DNA of 64,000 nt from JBDHAC01 sp039589195 (GCA_039589195.1 JBDHHV010000017.1:13926-77925), one strand, 5' to 3'. Positions 17,687 through 26,687 are shown, counted from the stretch's first letter. Translations and numbers: made by a program. Notes: a model not told the origin generated them from the sequence alone.

Positions 17687-18688
17687 CTACGCGCCCGCGT
17701 CGCGCAGCGCCCTTCGGACGAGGTTCCGGGTGAGCGGGAGCTTGTAGTCGTTGTGGCGGAGCGGCCGCGCCCCGCGTATGGCCAACTCGCCCGCGGCCGC
17801 CGCCGTGTCCTCGTTTGGCGGCATCCCCTGAACGAGGTTCTCCACATCGGGTAGCCGCATCGGTTTTGGCGCCACTCCGTTGACCGCGATCCTCGCGCGC
17901 TCGATGCGCCCACCGGCAACGACGATCGCCGATGCTACGCTCACGAGGGCGAAGTCCCACGACTGGCGGTCCCGAACCTTCTCGAAATAGAAGCGCGCCC
18001 CGGCCCATGTTGATGGGATCCGGATGTGGGTGAGCAAGTCGCCGGGCTCCAGCACCGTCATGCGCGTGATGTCGATGTCGGGGCCGAGGAAGTAGTCCTC
18101 GGCCGCCACGACACGCTCACCGTCCGTGTTGCGGATCACCATCTCGGCGTCCAGGGCGACCAGGGCCGGGGCGGTGTCCGATACGCTCACGGCCACGCAC
18201 CGGCTCCCACCGAACACGCAATGCTCGCGGTTCATGGATTGCGGCGTCGCAGCGTAGCACGTGTTGCCGCCGGCGCGGTAGCATGGCCATCCGCCCCGGT
18301 AGTACCAGCAGCGGGTATCTTGCGAGATGTTGCCCCCGATGGTGCCCTGATTCCGGATCTGGGGCGTGGCCACGTGCCCCGCGGCCGTCGATAGCAGGCC
18401 GAACCGCTCAACGATCTCCCGGTGCGATGCGACTTCGGACAGCGTCGTCAGCGCCCCGATCTCCAACCCGTTTGCCGTAGGCCGCACACCACGCAGCTCC
18501 AGGACGCCACCCAGCTCGACCACCGTCTCGGGTCGCTTCACCCGGTCCTTGAGCCAGTCCAGGCTGTCGAGCCCACCCGCGAGCACCCACGAGCGCTCTC
18601 CGTGGCGTTGCAAGAGGGCGACTGTGTCCTCGACGCTCGTCGGCTGCAGAAGCTCGAACGTCGGCATCATGTCGCGAATTACGGCCAT
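17687..18688 (-). CDS. molybdenum hydroxylase FAD subunit with extra Cys-rich insert
   Basis: 333 residues from the ATG at 18688, seven bases after AGAGGAG. FAD-binding PCMH-type fold: VLAGGLDSLDWLKDR, then TPQIRNQGTIGGNISQDTRC. A distinctive insert carries Cys127, Cys136, Cys144, Cys157 and Cys164 (DTRCWYYRGGWPCYRAGG, GNTCYAATPQ, EHCVFGGSRC). It matches the position of the extra [4Fe-4S] cluster in the FAD subunits of 4-hydroxybenzoyl-CoA reductase (HcrB) and E. coli PaoB. A CO-dehydrogenase-type C-terminal domain follows. It transfers electrons from the [2Fe-2S] subunit; the cluster is inferred from cysteine spacing. Confidence 0.88.
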   Translation of the reverse strand: MAVIRDMMPTFELLQPTSVEDTVALLQRHGERSWVLAGGLDSLDWLKDRVKRPETVVELGGVLELRGVRPTANGLEIGALTTLSEVASHREIVERFGLLSTAAGHVATPQIRNQGTIGGNISQDTRCWYYRGGWPCYRAGGNTCYAATPQSMNREHCVFGGSRCVAVSVSDTAPALVALDAEMVIRNTDGERVVAAEDYFLGPDIDITRMTVLEPGDLLTHIRIPSTWAGARFYFEKVRDRQSWDFALVSVASAIVVAGGRIERARIAVNGVAPKPMRLPDVENLVQGMPPNEDTAAAAGELAIRGARPLRHNDYKLPLTRNLVRRALRDAGA

Positions 18689-18751
18689 CGTTACGCTCCT
18701 CTGGAAGCGTGTTGAGGCACCCCGGTCTTTCGTGCGCGCGCCAGGCGTACC

Positions 18752-21148
18752 CTATACGTGTGTGTCGAGGCGCCCGTAGGGCTGTTTGCGACCCTCCAAC
18801 TCGGCGAGGATGACGTCCGTCGTCAACGGCGTTCGGCACAGGCACACCCCACCGAGGGCATCCGCGATCGCCGAGGTGATCGCGGCCGAGCCCGCTCCGA
18901 TCGGGGGCTCGCCGATCCCCTTGGCGCCCACCGGATTCTCCGGATCGGGCTCGTTCACCGCTCCCCAATCCATCACCAGGGGCGCATCAAGGATTCCCGG
19001 GGGTCGCGCGGTGTACAGGCGGTGCGCGAACGGGACGCCCCACTTCGGGTCGAATACCCACTTCTGACTCCTCGCCTGCCCGAACCCTTGCACGCCGCCG
19101 CCATGGATCTGGGACGCGAGGTTTCGCGGGTGGAGGACCGTGCCGCAGTCCGCGACCCCGGCGTACTCCTTGATCTCCACCTCGCCCGTCTCCACGTCGA
19201 CCTCGACGCGCGCGAAGCCGACTACCCACGACCAGGTCCCACCTTCGTGCGAGTAATTGTCTTTGGCGACACCCATGAGTCCCTGTCCCGCCAGCGCGCC
19301 CGCTGCGCCCACCGTCACGGCATGGATATCGTCCGGGAGCTCCCGTCCGCTGTACTCGCCGCCCAGCGCGATCGCACGCTCGGCCGCCCGCCCGAAGCTC
19401 ATGGCTCTGGACGGGGACGACCTCAGAAACACACGACCATCCGCCGCTTCGTAGTCGGCTGGCGATCCGCCGAGGTCGCGAGCGGCGATCTCCTGCAGCT
19501 TCCGCTTCGCGTCCATCGCAGCCGCGTGGTTCGCGCGTGTGTGCGCGTGCGCGGTTTGGCTGCCCGCCTGCACCGAGCTCCACGGCAGGTGGTCCGAGGT
19601 GTCACCCCAGATGACCGAACAGCGCTCCCACGGCATCCCCAGGACGTCGGCCGCCGCACGAGCCGTGTCCGCAAAGGAGTGCGTACCGAGGTTGCCGATC
19701 CCCTGGTGGATGTAGAGGTCGCCATCGGGCCGGATCACCATCAGGCCATCGAAGCCAGACGAACCACCCACGTACGGGCTGAGCCCTACGCCCACTCCGG
19801 TCACCCTGGTGCCGTTACGGTCGCCGCTGAGGCGGCTCTTCTCCGCCCACCCGAACACCTCCGCACCCACGTCGAGGGCCTCGCGGACGTACGCGCTGGT
19901 CAGCCCCCCCTGGTTCGGGCCGAACCGCGAGTCGTGGTCGGGTGCGTTGGCCCGGCGCATCCGTACCCGGTCGATCCCCAACTCGCGCGCCGCCTTGTCC
20001 ATGAGCGGCTCGAGCATGGCGACGATCTGCGCCCCACCGGGCGCCCGCTGTGCCGAACGCGGAGGCGTGTTCGTGTACACGGTGATTCCACGGAATCGCA
20101 TGGCTGCAGGCTGGTACATGAGCGATGCGACCGCCGAGGCGGACATGTGGTCCCCCGAGCTCCCGTAGGCGCCGTGGTCCTGTACGATGTACAGATCGAT
20201 CGCCGTGACCACCCCATCGTTCCGCCACCCGATCCGGGTCCATGCCTGGAACCCGGGGCGTGCACGCCCGATGTAGTGTTCCTCGTAACGCGTGATCCGC
20301 AGCATCACGGGCCGTCCTACCTTGCGAGACAACAGCGCCGGCACGTGCATGATCGGGCTCATGGTGATCTTCGAGCCGAAGCCACCACCGCAGTACTGCC
20401 CGATAAACACCACGTCCTGCGGGTCCAGGTCCAGGGAGTTGGCGAGAGACACGCGGGCCCGTGCCGTGCTCTGAGTGGAGCCGTACAGATGAAGCTTGCC
20501 GTTCTGCCAATACGCCATACAGCTTCGTGGCTCCATCGGGTGGTGGGTGAGCGACTGGTGGACGATGGTGTCATCGAGAATCAAGTCCGCTTGGGCGAAG
20601 CCGGCGTCGAGGTCGCCGACGCTCCACTCCTGTACGGGCTCACCCATGGGGAGCTTCCCTTCGGCAACCGCCGCAAAGTCGGCTTCGGTCCACTTGACCG
20701 ACTTCAGCTCGCGGCCGTCGATGGTGTTCCCGCCCAGGCGTGCGTTCGGCCCGTCCGGCCGTAGGCTCTCGAGTGGGTCCAGCACGAAGGGGAGCGGTTC
20801 CAGATCGACTTCGATCTGCTCGATCGCATCCGCCGCCGTGGTCTCGTCCACGGCAGCCACCGCGAGGATCGGCTCACCGACGTAGTGCGGCTCGTTCGTG
20901 AGCGCGCGTTCGCCAGGGGGCTCGGCTGCGGGCAGATCGTCGGCGGTGAGGATGTCGATGACCCCCGGCATGGCGAGGGCGCGGCTGGTGTCGATGCTTC
21001 GGACGCGGCCGTGCGGCATGGGACTGAGGAGGAGCTTCGCGAACAGCATGCCCTCTGCCCGAAAGTCCTCCGCGAACTTGGCCGCCCCCGTGATCTTGGC
21101 TACGAGGTCGGGTGGGGCAATGTCCTGACCGATCAGCTTTTCCGCCAT
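18752..21148 (-). CDS. molybdopterin-binding catalytic subunit, xanthine dehydrogenase family
   Basis: 798 residues from the ATG at 21148. Aldehyde oxidase/xanthine dehydrogenase a/b hammerhead domain (~20-135), then the Mo-binding domains: QYCGGGFGSKI, TPPRSAQRAPGGAQ, GIGNLGTHSFADTA and the C-terminal GAKGIGEPPIGAG, where Glu747 corresponds to the catalytic glutamate. The subunit holds molybdopterin cytosine dinucleotide and hydroxylates aldehydes or N-heterocycles with water as oxygen donor. It has no signal of its own, so it should be exported with its Tat-bearing partner. Substrate unknown; an aldehyde is the best guess by resemblance to PaoC. Confidence 0.9.
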   Translation of the reverse strand: MAEKLIGQDIAPPDLVAKITGAAKFAEDFRAEGMLFAKLLLSPMPHGRVRSIDTSRALAMPGVIDILTADDLPAAEPPGERALTNEPHYVGEPILAVAAVDETTAADAIEQIEVDLEPLPFVLDPLESLRPDGPNARLGGNTIDGRELKSVKWTEADFAAVAEGKLPMGEPVQEWSVGDLDAGFAQADLILDDTIVHQSLTHHPMEPRSCMAYWQNGKLHLYGSTQSTARARVSLANSLDLDPQDVVFIGQYCGGGFGSKITMSPIMHVPALLSRKVGRPVMLRITRYEEHYIGRARPGFQAWTRIGWRNDGVVTAIDLYIVQDHGAYGSSGDHMSASAVASLMYQPAAMRFRGITVYTNTPPRSAQRAPGGAQIVAMLEPLMDKAARELGIDRVRMRRANAPDHDSRFGPNQGGLTSAYVREALDVGAEVFGWAEKSRLSGDRNGTRVTGVGVGLSPYVGGSSGFDGLMVIRPDGDLYIHQGIGNLGTHSFADTARAAADVLGMPWERCSVIWGDTSDHLPWSSVQAGSQTAHAHTRANHAAAMDAKRKLQEIAARDLGGSPADYEAADGRVFLRSSPSRAMSFGRAAERAIALGGEYSGRELPDDIHAVTVGAAGALAGQGLMGVAKDNYSHEGGTWSWVVGFARVEVDVETGEVEIKEYAGVADCGTVLHPRNLASQIHGGGVQGFGQARSQKWVFDPKWGVPFAHRLYTARPPGILDAPLVMDWGAVNEPDPENPVGAKGIGEPPIGAGSAAITSAIADALGGVCLCRTPLTTDVILAELEGRKQPYGRLDTHV

Positions 21149-21245
21149 GATCTGTCATCTCCGCTATGCCGGCCGCTGAAGAGCTCCAGCGGGCCGTGTT
21201 ACGCGGAGCGAGCCCTGGCGGGATCGCCCCGCGAACGCCGTCAGC

Positions 21246-21881
21246 CTATACGCGGCGTGCGTACTCGGCGGCCCGCTCGGCCGAGTTCAGGATTTTGTGG
21301 TAGTCACCACAGCGGCAGAGATTCCCCGAGAGGTAGTGCGCGGCTTCCTCACGGGTGGGGTTCGGGTTCTCGTTCACCATCGCGACCATGCTCATGATGT
21401 ATCCCGGCGCGCAAAACGCGCACTGGAAACCACCTTCTTCGACGACGGCCTGCTGCACCGGGTGAAGCTCACCGTTCTCGGCAGCCAACCCTTCGATCGT
21501 GGTGACCTGGCGCTCCCGGACCGCGCCCGTGAGCACGGAACACGAGTAGTGTGGCACCCCGTCGATCAACACCGTGCAGGCACCGCATTCGGCGCGGTCA
21601 CACCCCAGCTTCGTCCCGGTGAGCCCGAGCTTGTAACGCAGCGTCATGGCCAGCGTCTCTTGCTGCAGGACATCTACCCGGCGGGACTGGCCGTTCACGT
21701 TCAGCGCTATCAGACGGGGGATGCTGCCACGGGCGGAGGGGCTACCGGCGAGTGCGCTCGAGGCACGAAACAGATAGCCGGTGGAGGAGATCGCCGCGCC
21801 GGCGGCGATCACCCCTTTGATGAAGCTCCGTCGGGAGAAGGGCCGCGGCTCGGACTCGACGATGATCTCGATGTCAGTCAT
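21246..21881 (-). CDS. Tat-exported [2Fe-2S] subunit of the molybdenum hydroxylase
   Basis: 211 residues from the ATG at 21881. Residues 16-45 are a twin-arginine signal (SRRSFIKGVIAAGAAISSTGYLF), so the folded complex should be exported to the periplasm. The ferredoxin-like cluster is bound by Cys94, Cys99, Cys102 and Cys114 (GCDRAECGACTVLIDG). The second helical cluster is bound by Cys154, Cys157, Cys189 and Cys191 (QCAFCAPG, NLCRCGDYHKI). It is the first gene of the five-gene operon, 97 bases before the catalytic subunit gene. The layout parallels E. coli paoA-B-C (order here A-C-B), with cytochrome b and a small gene added. Confidence 0.92.
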   Translation of the reverse strand: MTDIEIIVESEPRPFSRRSFIKGVIAAGAAISSTGYLFRASSALAGSPSARGSIPRLIALNVNGQSRRVDVLQQETLAMTLRYKLGLTGTKLGCDRAECGACTVLIDGVPHYSCSVLTGAVRERQVTTIEGLAAENGELHPVQQAVVEEGGFQCAFCAPGYIMSMVAMVNENPNPTREEAAHYLSGNLCRCGDYHKILNSAERAAEYARRV

Positions 21882-22038
21882 GATCGACCTCGACAGGGGC
21901 GTCACACGGCGTCGTTTGAGAATCCTGGGACGCAGGTGTCCCCGAGACAAGACGTGCACCCGGGTTGCCGCGCTCCGGCCCGCCGGCGAACGTGACGGCG
22001 GCGCGGGGTAATTGAACGAACAAGATGAGCGGAGAGGT

Positions 22039-22518
22039 ATGGACGACGTCGTGGTCCGGCGCGCGGTTCCGGCAGATGTGCCTGCTCTCGAGGGCCTTTG
22101 GACCGAGTTCATCGACCATCACGCCGAGGGCGATGCGTACTTCCGTCGTTCACCCGGGGCCGAGCGGATCCATGGGGCTCGTCTATCGGAGGAGTTGGAC
22201 CGGGCCGACCGCTTGATCCTGGTCGCCGAGCACGGGCGAAAGCCCGTCGGGTTCGCGATCGCCGAGATCAGGGGCGCCTCCGACCTGTTCCTCGTCGGGC
22301 CGTATGGTTTTGTGCGCGATCTCGGCGTCACGCGCACCGCGCGCCGGCTAGGTGTGGGCCAACGGTTGTACGACGCGGTACTGGAATGGCTTGCCGAGCT
22401 CGGCGTGCTGCGGGCAGAGCTGGATGTGACCGAGACGAACGAGACCGCGCGCAGATTCTGGGAACGGCAGGGCTACCGGCCGCTATACACCCGGATGACA
22501 GTAGATTTGAGCGACTGA
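22039..22518 (+). CDS. GNAT family N-acetyltransferase
   Basis: 159 residues from the ATG at 22039; GGAGAGG lies directly upstream, slightly close, and a TTG at 22012 is an alternative. GCN5-fold signatures: VVRRAVPADVPALEGLW at the start, FVRDLGVTRTARRLGVGQRLYDAVL (acetyl-CoA pyrophosphate loop, R/Q-x-x-G-x-G/A) and ETARRFWERQGYRPLYTRM near the end. It should transfer an acetyl group from acetyl-CoA to an unidentified amine. It is divergent from the molybdenum hydroxylase operon, with a ~157-base shared upstream region. Confidence 0.85.
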   Translation: MDDVVVRRAVPADVPALEGLWTEFIDHHAEGDAYFRRSPGAERIHGARLSEELDRADRLILVAEHGRKPVGFAIAEIRGASDLFLVGPYGFVRDLGVTRTARRLGVGQRLYDAVLEWLAELGVLRAELDVTETNETARRFWERQGYRPLYTRMTVDLSD

Positions 22519-22609
22519 AGCCTGGCCGTTCACCGGATGCACGCAGTCATGGGTCGGCCCGGCAGCCAGGGTCGGCCCGGCGGCCCAACGGCAGCCCGGC
22601 GACCGGCGA

Positions 22610-23218
22610 TCAGGAGGTCCGCTCGCTCAGCTCGCGGTTCAGCCATGCCCGAGCCACGGTCCAGTCGCGCTTCACCGTCGCCGGCGAGACGTCGAGGGCC
22701 TCCGCCGTATCCTCGACACCCATCCCTCCGAAGAAACGGAACTCGACGACCCGGGCCTGACGCTCGCTCAGCCGCTCGAGCTCGGACAACGCCTCGTCGA
22801 GTGCGATCAGGTCCGCCGGTCGGTTCTGGGCCGCCAGCACGACGCTCTCGAGCGGCACATGCGTGGATCCCGCTCCGCGCTTCTCCGCTTTCTTCATGCG
22901 TGCGTAGCTAACCAGAATTCGACGCATGGCACCTGCGCTGGCGGCGAAGAAGTGTGCCCGTCCCCGCCAGCTGATCCGGTCGAGCTGGACCAGCTTCAGG
23001 TAGGCCTCGTGCACGAGAGCCGTGGGACTCAACGTGTGGTCGGCGCGCTCCCGCCGGAGCTCTCGCTGTGCAAGTCCCCGCAGGTGCTCATAAACCACCG
23101 GCAATAGCCGATCCAGTGCAGCACTATCACCTTCGGAAAGCTTCGCCAGGATCCGGGTGACGTCAGCGTCCCCCGGCTCTTGCGGTGGGTTCGCGGGTGC
23201 TTCGCGCCGGTCCTGCAT
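22610..23218 (-). CDS. ECF-type RNA polymerase sigma factor (Sigma70_ECF/TIGR02999-like)
   Basis: 202 residues. Region 2: LPVVYEHLRGLAQRELRRERADHTLSPTALVHEAYLKL, with the SPTALVHEAYLKL signature of this subgroup and RGRAHFFAASAGAMRRIL. Region 4: LSERQARVVEFRFFGGMGVEDTAEAL and VSPATVKRDWTVARAWL as the -35-binding helix-turn-helix. Sigma factors of this group usually lack a classical anti-sigma gene, and none is seen here. Targets are unknown. It converges on the acetyltransferase and diverges from the PepSY gene. No strong ribosome binding site precedes the ATG at 23218, so the start is less certain than the gene. Confidence 0.85.
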   Translation of the reverse strand: MQDRREAPANPPQEPGDADVTRILAKLSEGDSAALDRLLPVVYEHLRGLAQRELRRERADHTLSPTALVHEAYLKLVQLDRISWRGRAHFFAASAGAMRRILVSYARMKKAEKRGAGSTHVPLESVVLAAQNRPADLIALDEALSELERLSERQARVVEFRFFGGMGVEDTAEALDVSPATVKRDWTVARAWLNRELSERTS

Positions 23219-23353
23219 ACCGCAGGCTGCGAGGCTGGGCCCGATTCGTCAACGGCGCGACGGCCCGCGGCGGGTTGTCGGGGGGTTCGGTCCCGAGGCA
23301 CGTTCCGTGCTGTTTTTCGGTTGGCCGCCCGGGATTCTCCGCGACGGGATCGT

Positions 23354-24505
23354 ATGAAGGCAATAGAGGTCGTGAGGCGCGTACACCGATGGGCCGGTCT
23401 GGTGACCGGTGCCATTATCGCCGTGGCTTCCATCACCGGCGCCATGCTCGTTTACGAGCCGGAGCTCGACCGGGCCATGAACCCACATCTGTGGAGGGTG
23501 GCCGACCGACCGGGCGCGCGGCTCCCGGTCTCCGACATCATCGATATCGTCGACGATCGATACCCGCGGCACCGGGTGAACAGCCTCGTCCTCGAGAGCG
23601 ACCCTCGCATCGCCGTGGTCGCGTATCCGGGTCGTGACCTCCAGGTCTTCTTGGATCCACACACCGGAGAGATACTCGGAGACCGGATCCCGTCGAAGAC
23701 CCTGTTTGGTCGGACCTACGGTCTTCACAGGAACCTGCTCACGGGCAAGACCGGCAACACCGTCGTAGGCCTGTCGACGGTGGCGCTCGTGATCATGATC
23801 GTGCTGGGCGTTTGGCTGTGGTGGCCGCAGTCACGAGCGAAGCTCAAGCCCGGTCTTCGGCTGCATTTCGGCCGTGGGTGGAAGCGAGCCAATTACGATC
23901 TGCACAACGTGCTCGGGTTCTACAGTGCCTTGGTGCTCATTGTCCTGGCTACGTCCGGTGTGATGCTCGCCTACCCGGGCCTGACGGTGAGTCTAGGGCG
24001 GCTGTTGTTCCCGGCCGCGACCGTAGCGGTCGCGCCGGCCGTGCCGTTGAGCCGTCAAACGGCCGACCCCGCGACGACCCAAGGCGGATCGGTCGTGGAT
24101 CTGGCTGTCGCGTACGCCGGGCGCGAGTTGCCCGGGGCTCACCGGACTTCGGTCCGATTTCCGCCTCCACGGGGTGGCCCGCTGACGGTGATCAAAGCGA
24201 TGACGGGTCCGTCTGAGGCGCCGGAGGTCCACACGCTAACCTTCGACGCCGAGACCGCGGAACTCCTCAGTATCGCTCTTCATTCCGATGCGCCGACGGC
24301 CCAAAAGGCACACCGCTTGATAGCGGAGGTCCACCTCGGAACCGTATACGGCTGGCCGACCAAGGCGGTCGCGTTCCTGGTCAGCCTGATCGCGGGAACG
24401 CTACCGATCACCGGTGCGATCGTGTGGTTCCCCCGCTGGCGGCGGAAGCGACGTCGGAAGCGACGTCGGAAGCGGATGCGCGCACGACCGGCGACCGGAA
24501 CCTGA
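23354..24505 (+). CDS. PepSY-associated transmembrane protein
   Basis: 383 residues from the ATG at 23354. About four membrane helices: VHRWAGLVTGAIIAVASITGAMLVY (PepSY_TM start), VVGLSTVALVIMIVLGVWLWW, HNVLGFYSALVLIVLATSGVMLAY, and VAFLVSLIAGTLPITGAIVWF near the end. Periplasmic PepSY-like segments lie at ~55-125 and ~240-325. Relatives include siderophore-linked iron reductases and flavocytochrome-like proteins, and several conserved His (HRW, LHRN, HNVL) could bind haem. The C-terminus is an unusual polybasic tail encoded by a 12-base tandem repeat. Likely role: inner-membrane electron transfer or iron reduction, inferred only. Confidence 0.8.
   Translation: MKAIEVVRRVHRWAGLVTGAIIAVASITGAMLVYEPELDRAMNPHLWRVADRPGARLPVSDIIDIVDDRYPRHRVNSLVLESDPRIAVVAYPGRDLQVFLDPHTGEILGDRIPSKTLFGRTYGLHRNLLTGKTGNTVVGLSTVALVIMIVLGVWLWWPQSRAKLKPGLRLHFGRGWKRANYDLHNVLGFYSALVLIVLATSGVMLAYPGLTVSLGRLLFPAATVAVAPAVPLSRQTADPATTQGGSVVDLAVAYAGRELPGAHRTSVRFPPPRGGPLTVIKAMTGPSEAPEVHTLTFDAETAELLSIALHSDAPTAQKAHRLIAEVHLGTVYGWPTKAVAFLVSLIAGTLPITGAIVWFPRWRRKRRRKRRRKRMRARPATGT
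24443..24474 (+). repeat. 12-base tandem repeat encoding an RKRR tail
   Basis: The unit CGGAAGCGACGT occurs at 24443-24454 and 24455-24466, followed by a partial copy at 24467-24474. It lies inside the PepSY protein's last codons and multiplies an Arg-Lys-Arg-Arg block, a site prone to length variation by slippage. Confidence 0.85.
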
Positions 24506-24585
24506 GACCCGGTTTTCCGACCCGATTCGGGCTCGTCGATTCTCGGGGTTGCCGTCCGGCGACCGGCCGGCATCCTTATGGGGTT

Positions 24586-25425
24586 ATGCGGAGTCGACAT
24601 GGATGCGCCCTGGCCGTTGCTATCGCCCTCTCGTGGCCCACTGTCATGCACGCACAGCAGCTGAACAAATACCTGCGGTATGCGCACGAAGGGGCCTCAC
24701 ACTACGGGGTGCTTGACGGCGAAGACATCCGCCAGCTGGCGGGTGATCCGTTCACCTCTTCCCAAGAGACCGGGGTGACCGTATCGCTTGCTTCGGTTCG
24801 CCTGCTGTCCCCGTGCGAGCCGACCAAGGTGATCGCGGTCGGACTCAACTACGGGAGTCATCTTGGAGACCGGGCGACTCCGACCTATCCGGGGTTGTTC
24901 GCGAAGATGCCCACTTCGATCATCGGTCCCGGTGATGAAATCGTGATGCCCCCCGACGCAGAAGACGTGCATTACGAGGGCGAGCTGGTCGTCGTGATCG
25001 GACGACGGGCGAAAGACGTCTCCCCGAGCGAGGCGTCTGCGCACATCTTCGGCGTGACGGCGGGCAACGACGTCAGCGAGCGCGGTTGGCAGCGCGACGA
25101 TCTGCAGTGGCTGCGAGCGAAGGGCTCAGACACCTTTGGCCCGTGCGGCCCGATGATCGTGTCCGGACTCGATTACAACGACCTGCTCCTGGAGACACGC
25201 TTGAACGGTGAGCCCCGACAGTCCGAACGGTCAAGAGACCTCTTGTACGACGTTGACGAGATCGTGAGCTACGTGAGCCGATACGTCACGTTGCTCCCGG
25301 GTGACGTGATCTTCACGGGTACACCGGGGACGACGGGTCCCATGCAGCACGGCGACGTCGTGGAAGTCGAGCTCGAGGGGGTAGGCATCCTCCGAAACAC
25401 GGTTGTCCGCGGTGAGCCCCGATGA
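24586..25425 (+). CDS. fumarylacetoacetate hydrolase family protein with apparent signal peptide
   Basis: 279 residues from the ATG at 24586. The start reads as a signal peptide (RHGCALAVAIALSWPTVMHAQ); an internal ATG at 24646 would give a cytosolic form, but neither has a strong ribosome binding site. The FAH domain spans ~60-275: VIAVGLNYGSHLGD, the metal site DVHYEGELVVVIGRRAKDV (Glu pair), GVTAGNDVSERGWQ, KGSDTFGPCGP and DVIFTGTPGTTGPM. Members hydrolyse or decarboxylate acylpyruvates using Mg2+. The stop overlaps the helicase start by four bases (ATGA), an odd partnership. Family is clear; substrate and location are open. Confidence 0.85.
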   Translation: MRSRHGCALAVAIALSWPTVMHAQQLNKYLRYAHEGASHYGVLDGEDIRQLAGDPFTSSQETGVTVSLASVRLLSPCEPTKVIAVGLNYGSHLGDRATPTYPGLFAKMPTSIIGPGDEIVMPPDAEDVHYEGELVVVIGRRAKDVSPSEASAHIFGVTAGNDVSERGWQRDDLQWLRAKGSDTFGPCGPMIVSGLDYNDLLLETRLNGEPRQSERSRDLLYDVDEIVSYVSRYVTLLPGDVIFTGTPGTTGPMQHGDVVEVELEGVGILRNTVVRGEPR

Positions 25426-26687
25426 CCGATAACGGGAGTCCCTCGCCCGAGGGTGACAAGCCCGGTGCGGTGTTCGCCGCTTTGGGGCTCGCACCGGATC
25501 TCGTGGAGGCGGTTGTCAGGGTCGGGTACACGGAGCCCACGGAGATTCAGCGGTTGGCGATTCCGGCTGCCCTGGAAGGACGTGACATCCTCGGCACCGC
25601 TCATACGGGAACAGGCAAGACGGCGGCCTTCACGCTTCCCATGATTCAGCTGCTCGCGGGCGGCGATCATCTCGATCACCCTCGCGGTCTCGTCGTTACG
25701 CCGACGCGGGAGTTGGCGCAGCAGGTCGGAGCAGCCGTCGCCCGCTACGGGGCGGCCTCCTCCATCGAAGCCGTGATCGTCCACGGAGGCACGTCCGTCC
25801 GTGGTGAAGCGAACGAGCTTCGATTCGGCTGCGACGTCCTGGTGGCGACCCCGGGCCGGCTGCTGGATCACCTGAACCGGGGCGCCGCGGACCTCTCCGG
25901 TGTCGAAGTGCTCGTGCTGGACGAAGCGGACCGCATGCTCGACATGGGTTTCATCGATGACGTCAAGGAGATCGTCGCCGCGACACCCAAGTCCCGGCAG
26001 ACGTTCCTGTTCTCCGCCACCATGCCGAACGGCGTCATGTGGCTGGCGCAGGAGATGATGCGCGATCCCATGCGGGTCAACGTCGGCCTGGAGGCCGCGG
26101 CCGAGGGCATCCAACAGGTCGTGCACCCGGTGGACTGGGCGCGAAAGCATCAGTTGCTGCTTCATGTCCTCGAGGAGATGACATCCGGCCAGGTACTCGT
26201 GTTCACGCGTACGCGCGACACGGCCAATTATCTGAGCGAGTTCCTGGGCGCCCGCGAGGTCTCGGTGGATGACATGCACGGCGGAAAATCGCAGGGCGAA
26301 CGGGACTCGAGCCTTACCCGTTTCAGGGAGGGCCGGACCCGGATTCTGGTCGCGACAAACGTCGCGGCTCGCGGCCTGGACATACGTGGGATCAAGCATG
26401 TCATCAACTTCGACGTGCCCGAGGATCCCCGGGATTACGTGCACCGGGTAGGCCGAACGGCACGCGGCGATGAGACCGGGGATGCGATCACCCTCGTTTC
26501 GCCCGGTGATTGGCTCCTGGTGCGACAGATCGAAGCCCTCACCGGCGAGCAGATCGAGCGAGTCGAGGTCGAAGGTTTCGAACCCAGCGTCCCCCCACCC
26601 GATTCGCGCGGAGACACCGAGGACGCTTACCCGGCAGGCCCGGACAGGCCCCGGTCGGCCCTCAGCCGAGGCATTCGGAAGAGATAG
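25422..26687 (+). CDS. DEAD-box ATP-dependent RNA helicase
   Basis: 421 residues, the usual size for RhlE/SrmB-type helicases without a long tail. All motifs are present in order: Q motif (GYTEPTEIQ), I (AHTGTGKT), Ia (PTRELAQQ), Ib (TPGRLLDH), II (DEAD), III (SAT), IV (VLVFTRTRDTANYL), V (ARGLDIRGIKHVINFDVP) and VI (HRVGRTARG). It unwinds RNA for ribosome assembly or mRNA decay. The C-terminus is short, with an SRGIRKR end. It is translationally coupled to the FAH gene upstream. A cold-shock gene lies ~1 kb away, which may reflect a shared RNA-structure role but is not proof. Confidence 0.93.
   Translation: MTDNGSPSPEGDKPGAVFAALGLAPDLVEAVVRVGYTEPTEIQRLAIPAALEGRDILGTAHTGTGKTAAFTLPMIQLLAGGDHLDHPRGLVVTPTRELAQQVGAAVARYGAASSIEAVIVHGGTSVRGEANELRFGCDVLVATPGRLLDHLNRGAADLSGVEVLVLDEADRMLDMGFIDDVKEIVAATPKSRQTFLFSATMPNGVMWLAQEMMRDPMRVNVGLEAAAEGIQQVVHPVDWARKHQLLLHVLEEMTSGQVLVFTRTRDTANYLSEFLGAREVSVDDMHGGKSQGERDSSLTRFREGRTRILVATNVAARGLDIRGIKHVINFDVPEDPRDYVHRVGRTARGDETGDAITLVSPGDWLLVRQIEALTGEQIERVEVEGFEPSVPPPDSRGDTEDAYPAGPDRPRSALSRGIRKR

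Noticed and set aside
18758..20764. 668-residue open frame opposite the molybdopterin subunit
   Set aside because: No domain motif; the minus-strand frame has clear xanthine-dehydrogenase motifs including the catalytic Glu.
22519..22609. Repeated CGGCCCGGC patches between the acetyltransferase and sigma factor genes
   Set aside because: Short low-complexity GC sequence; no stable stem with a T-run, so not called a terminator.
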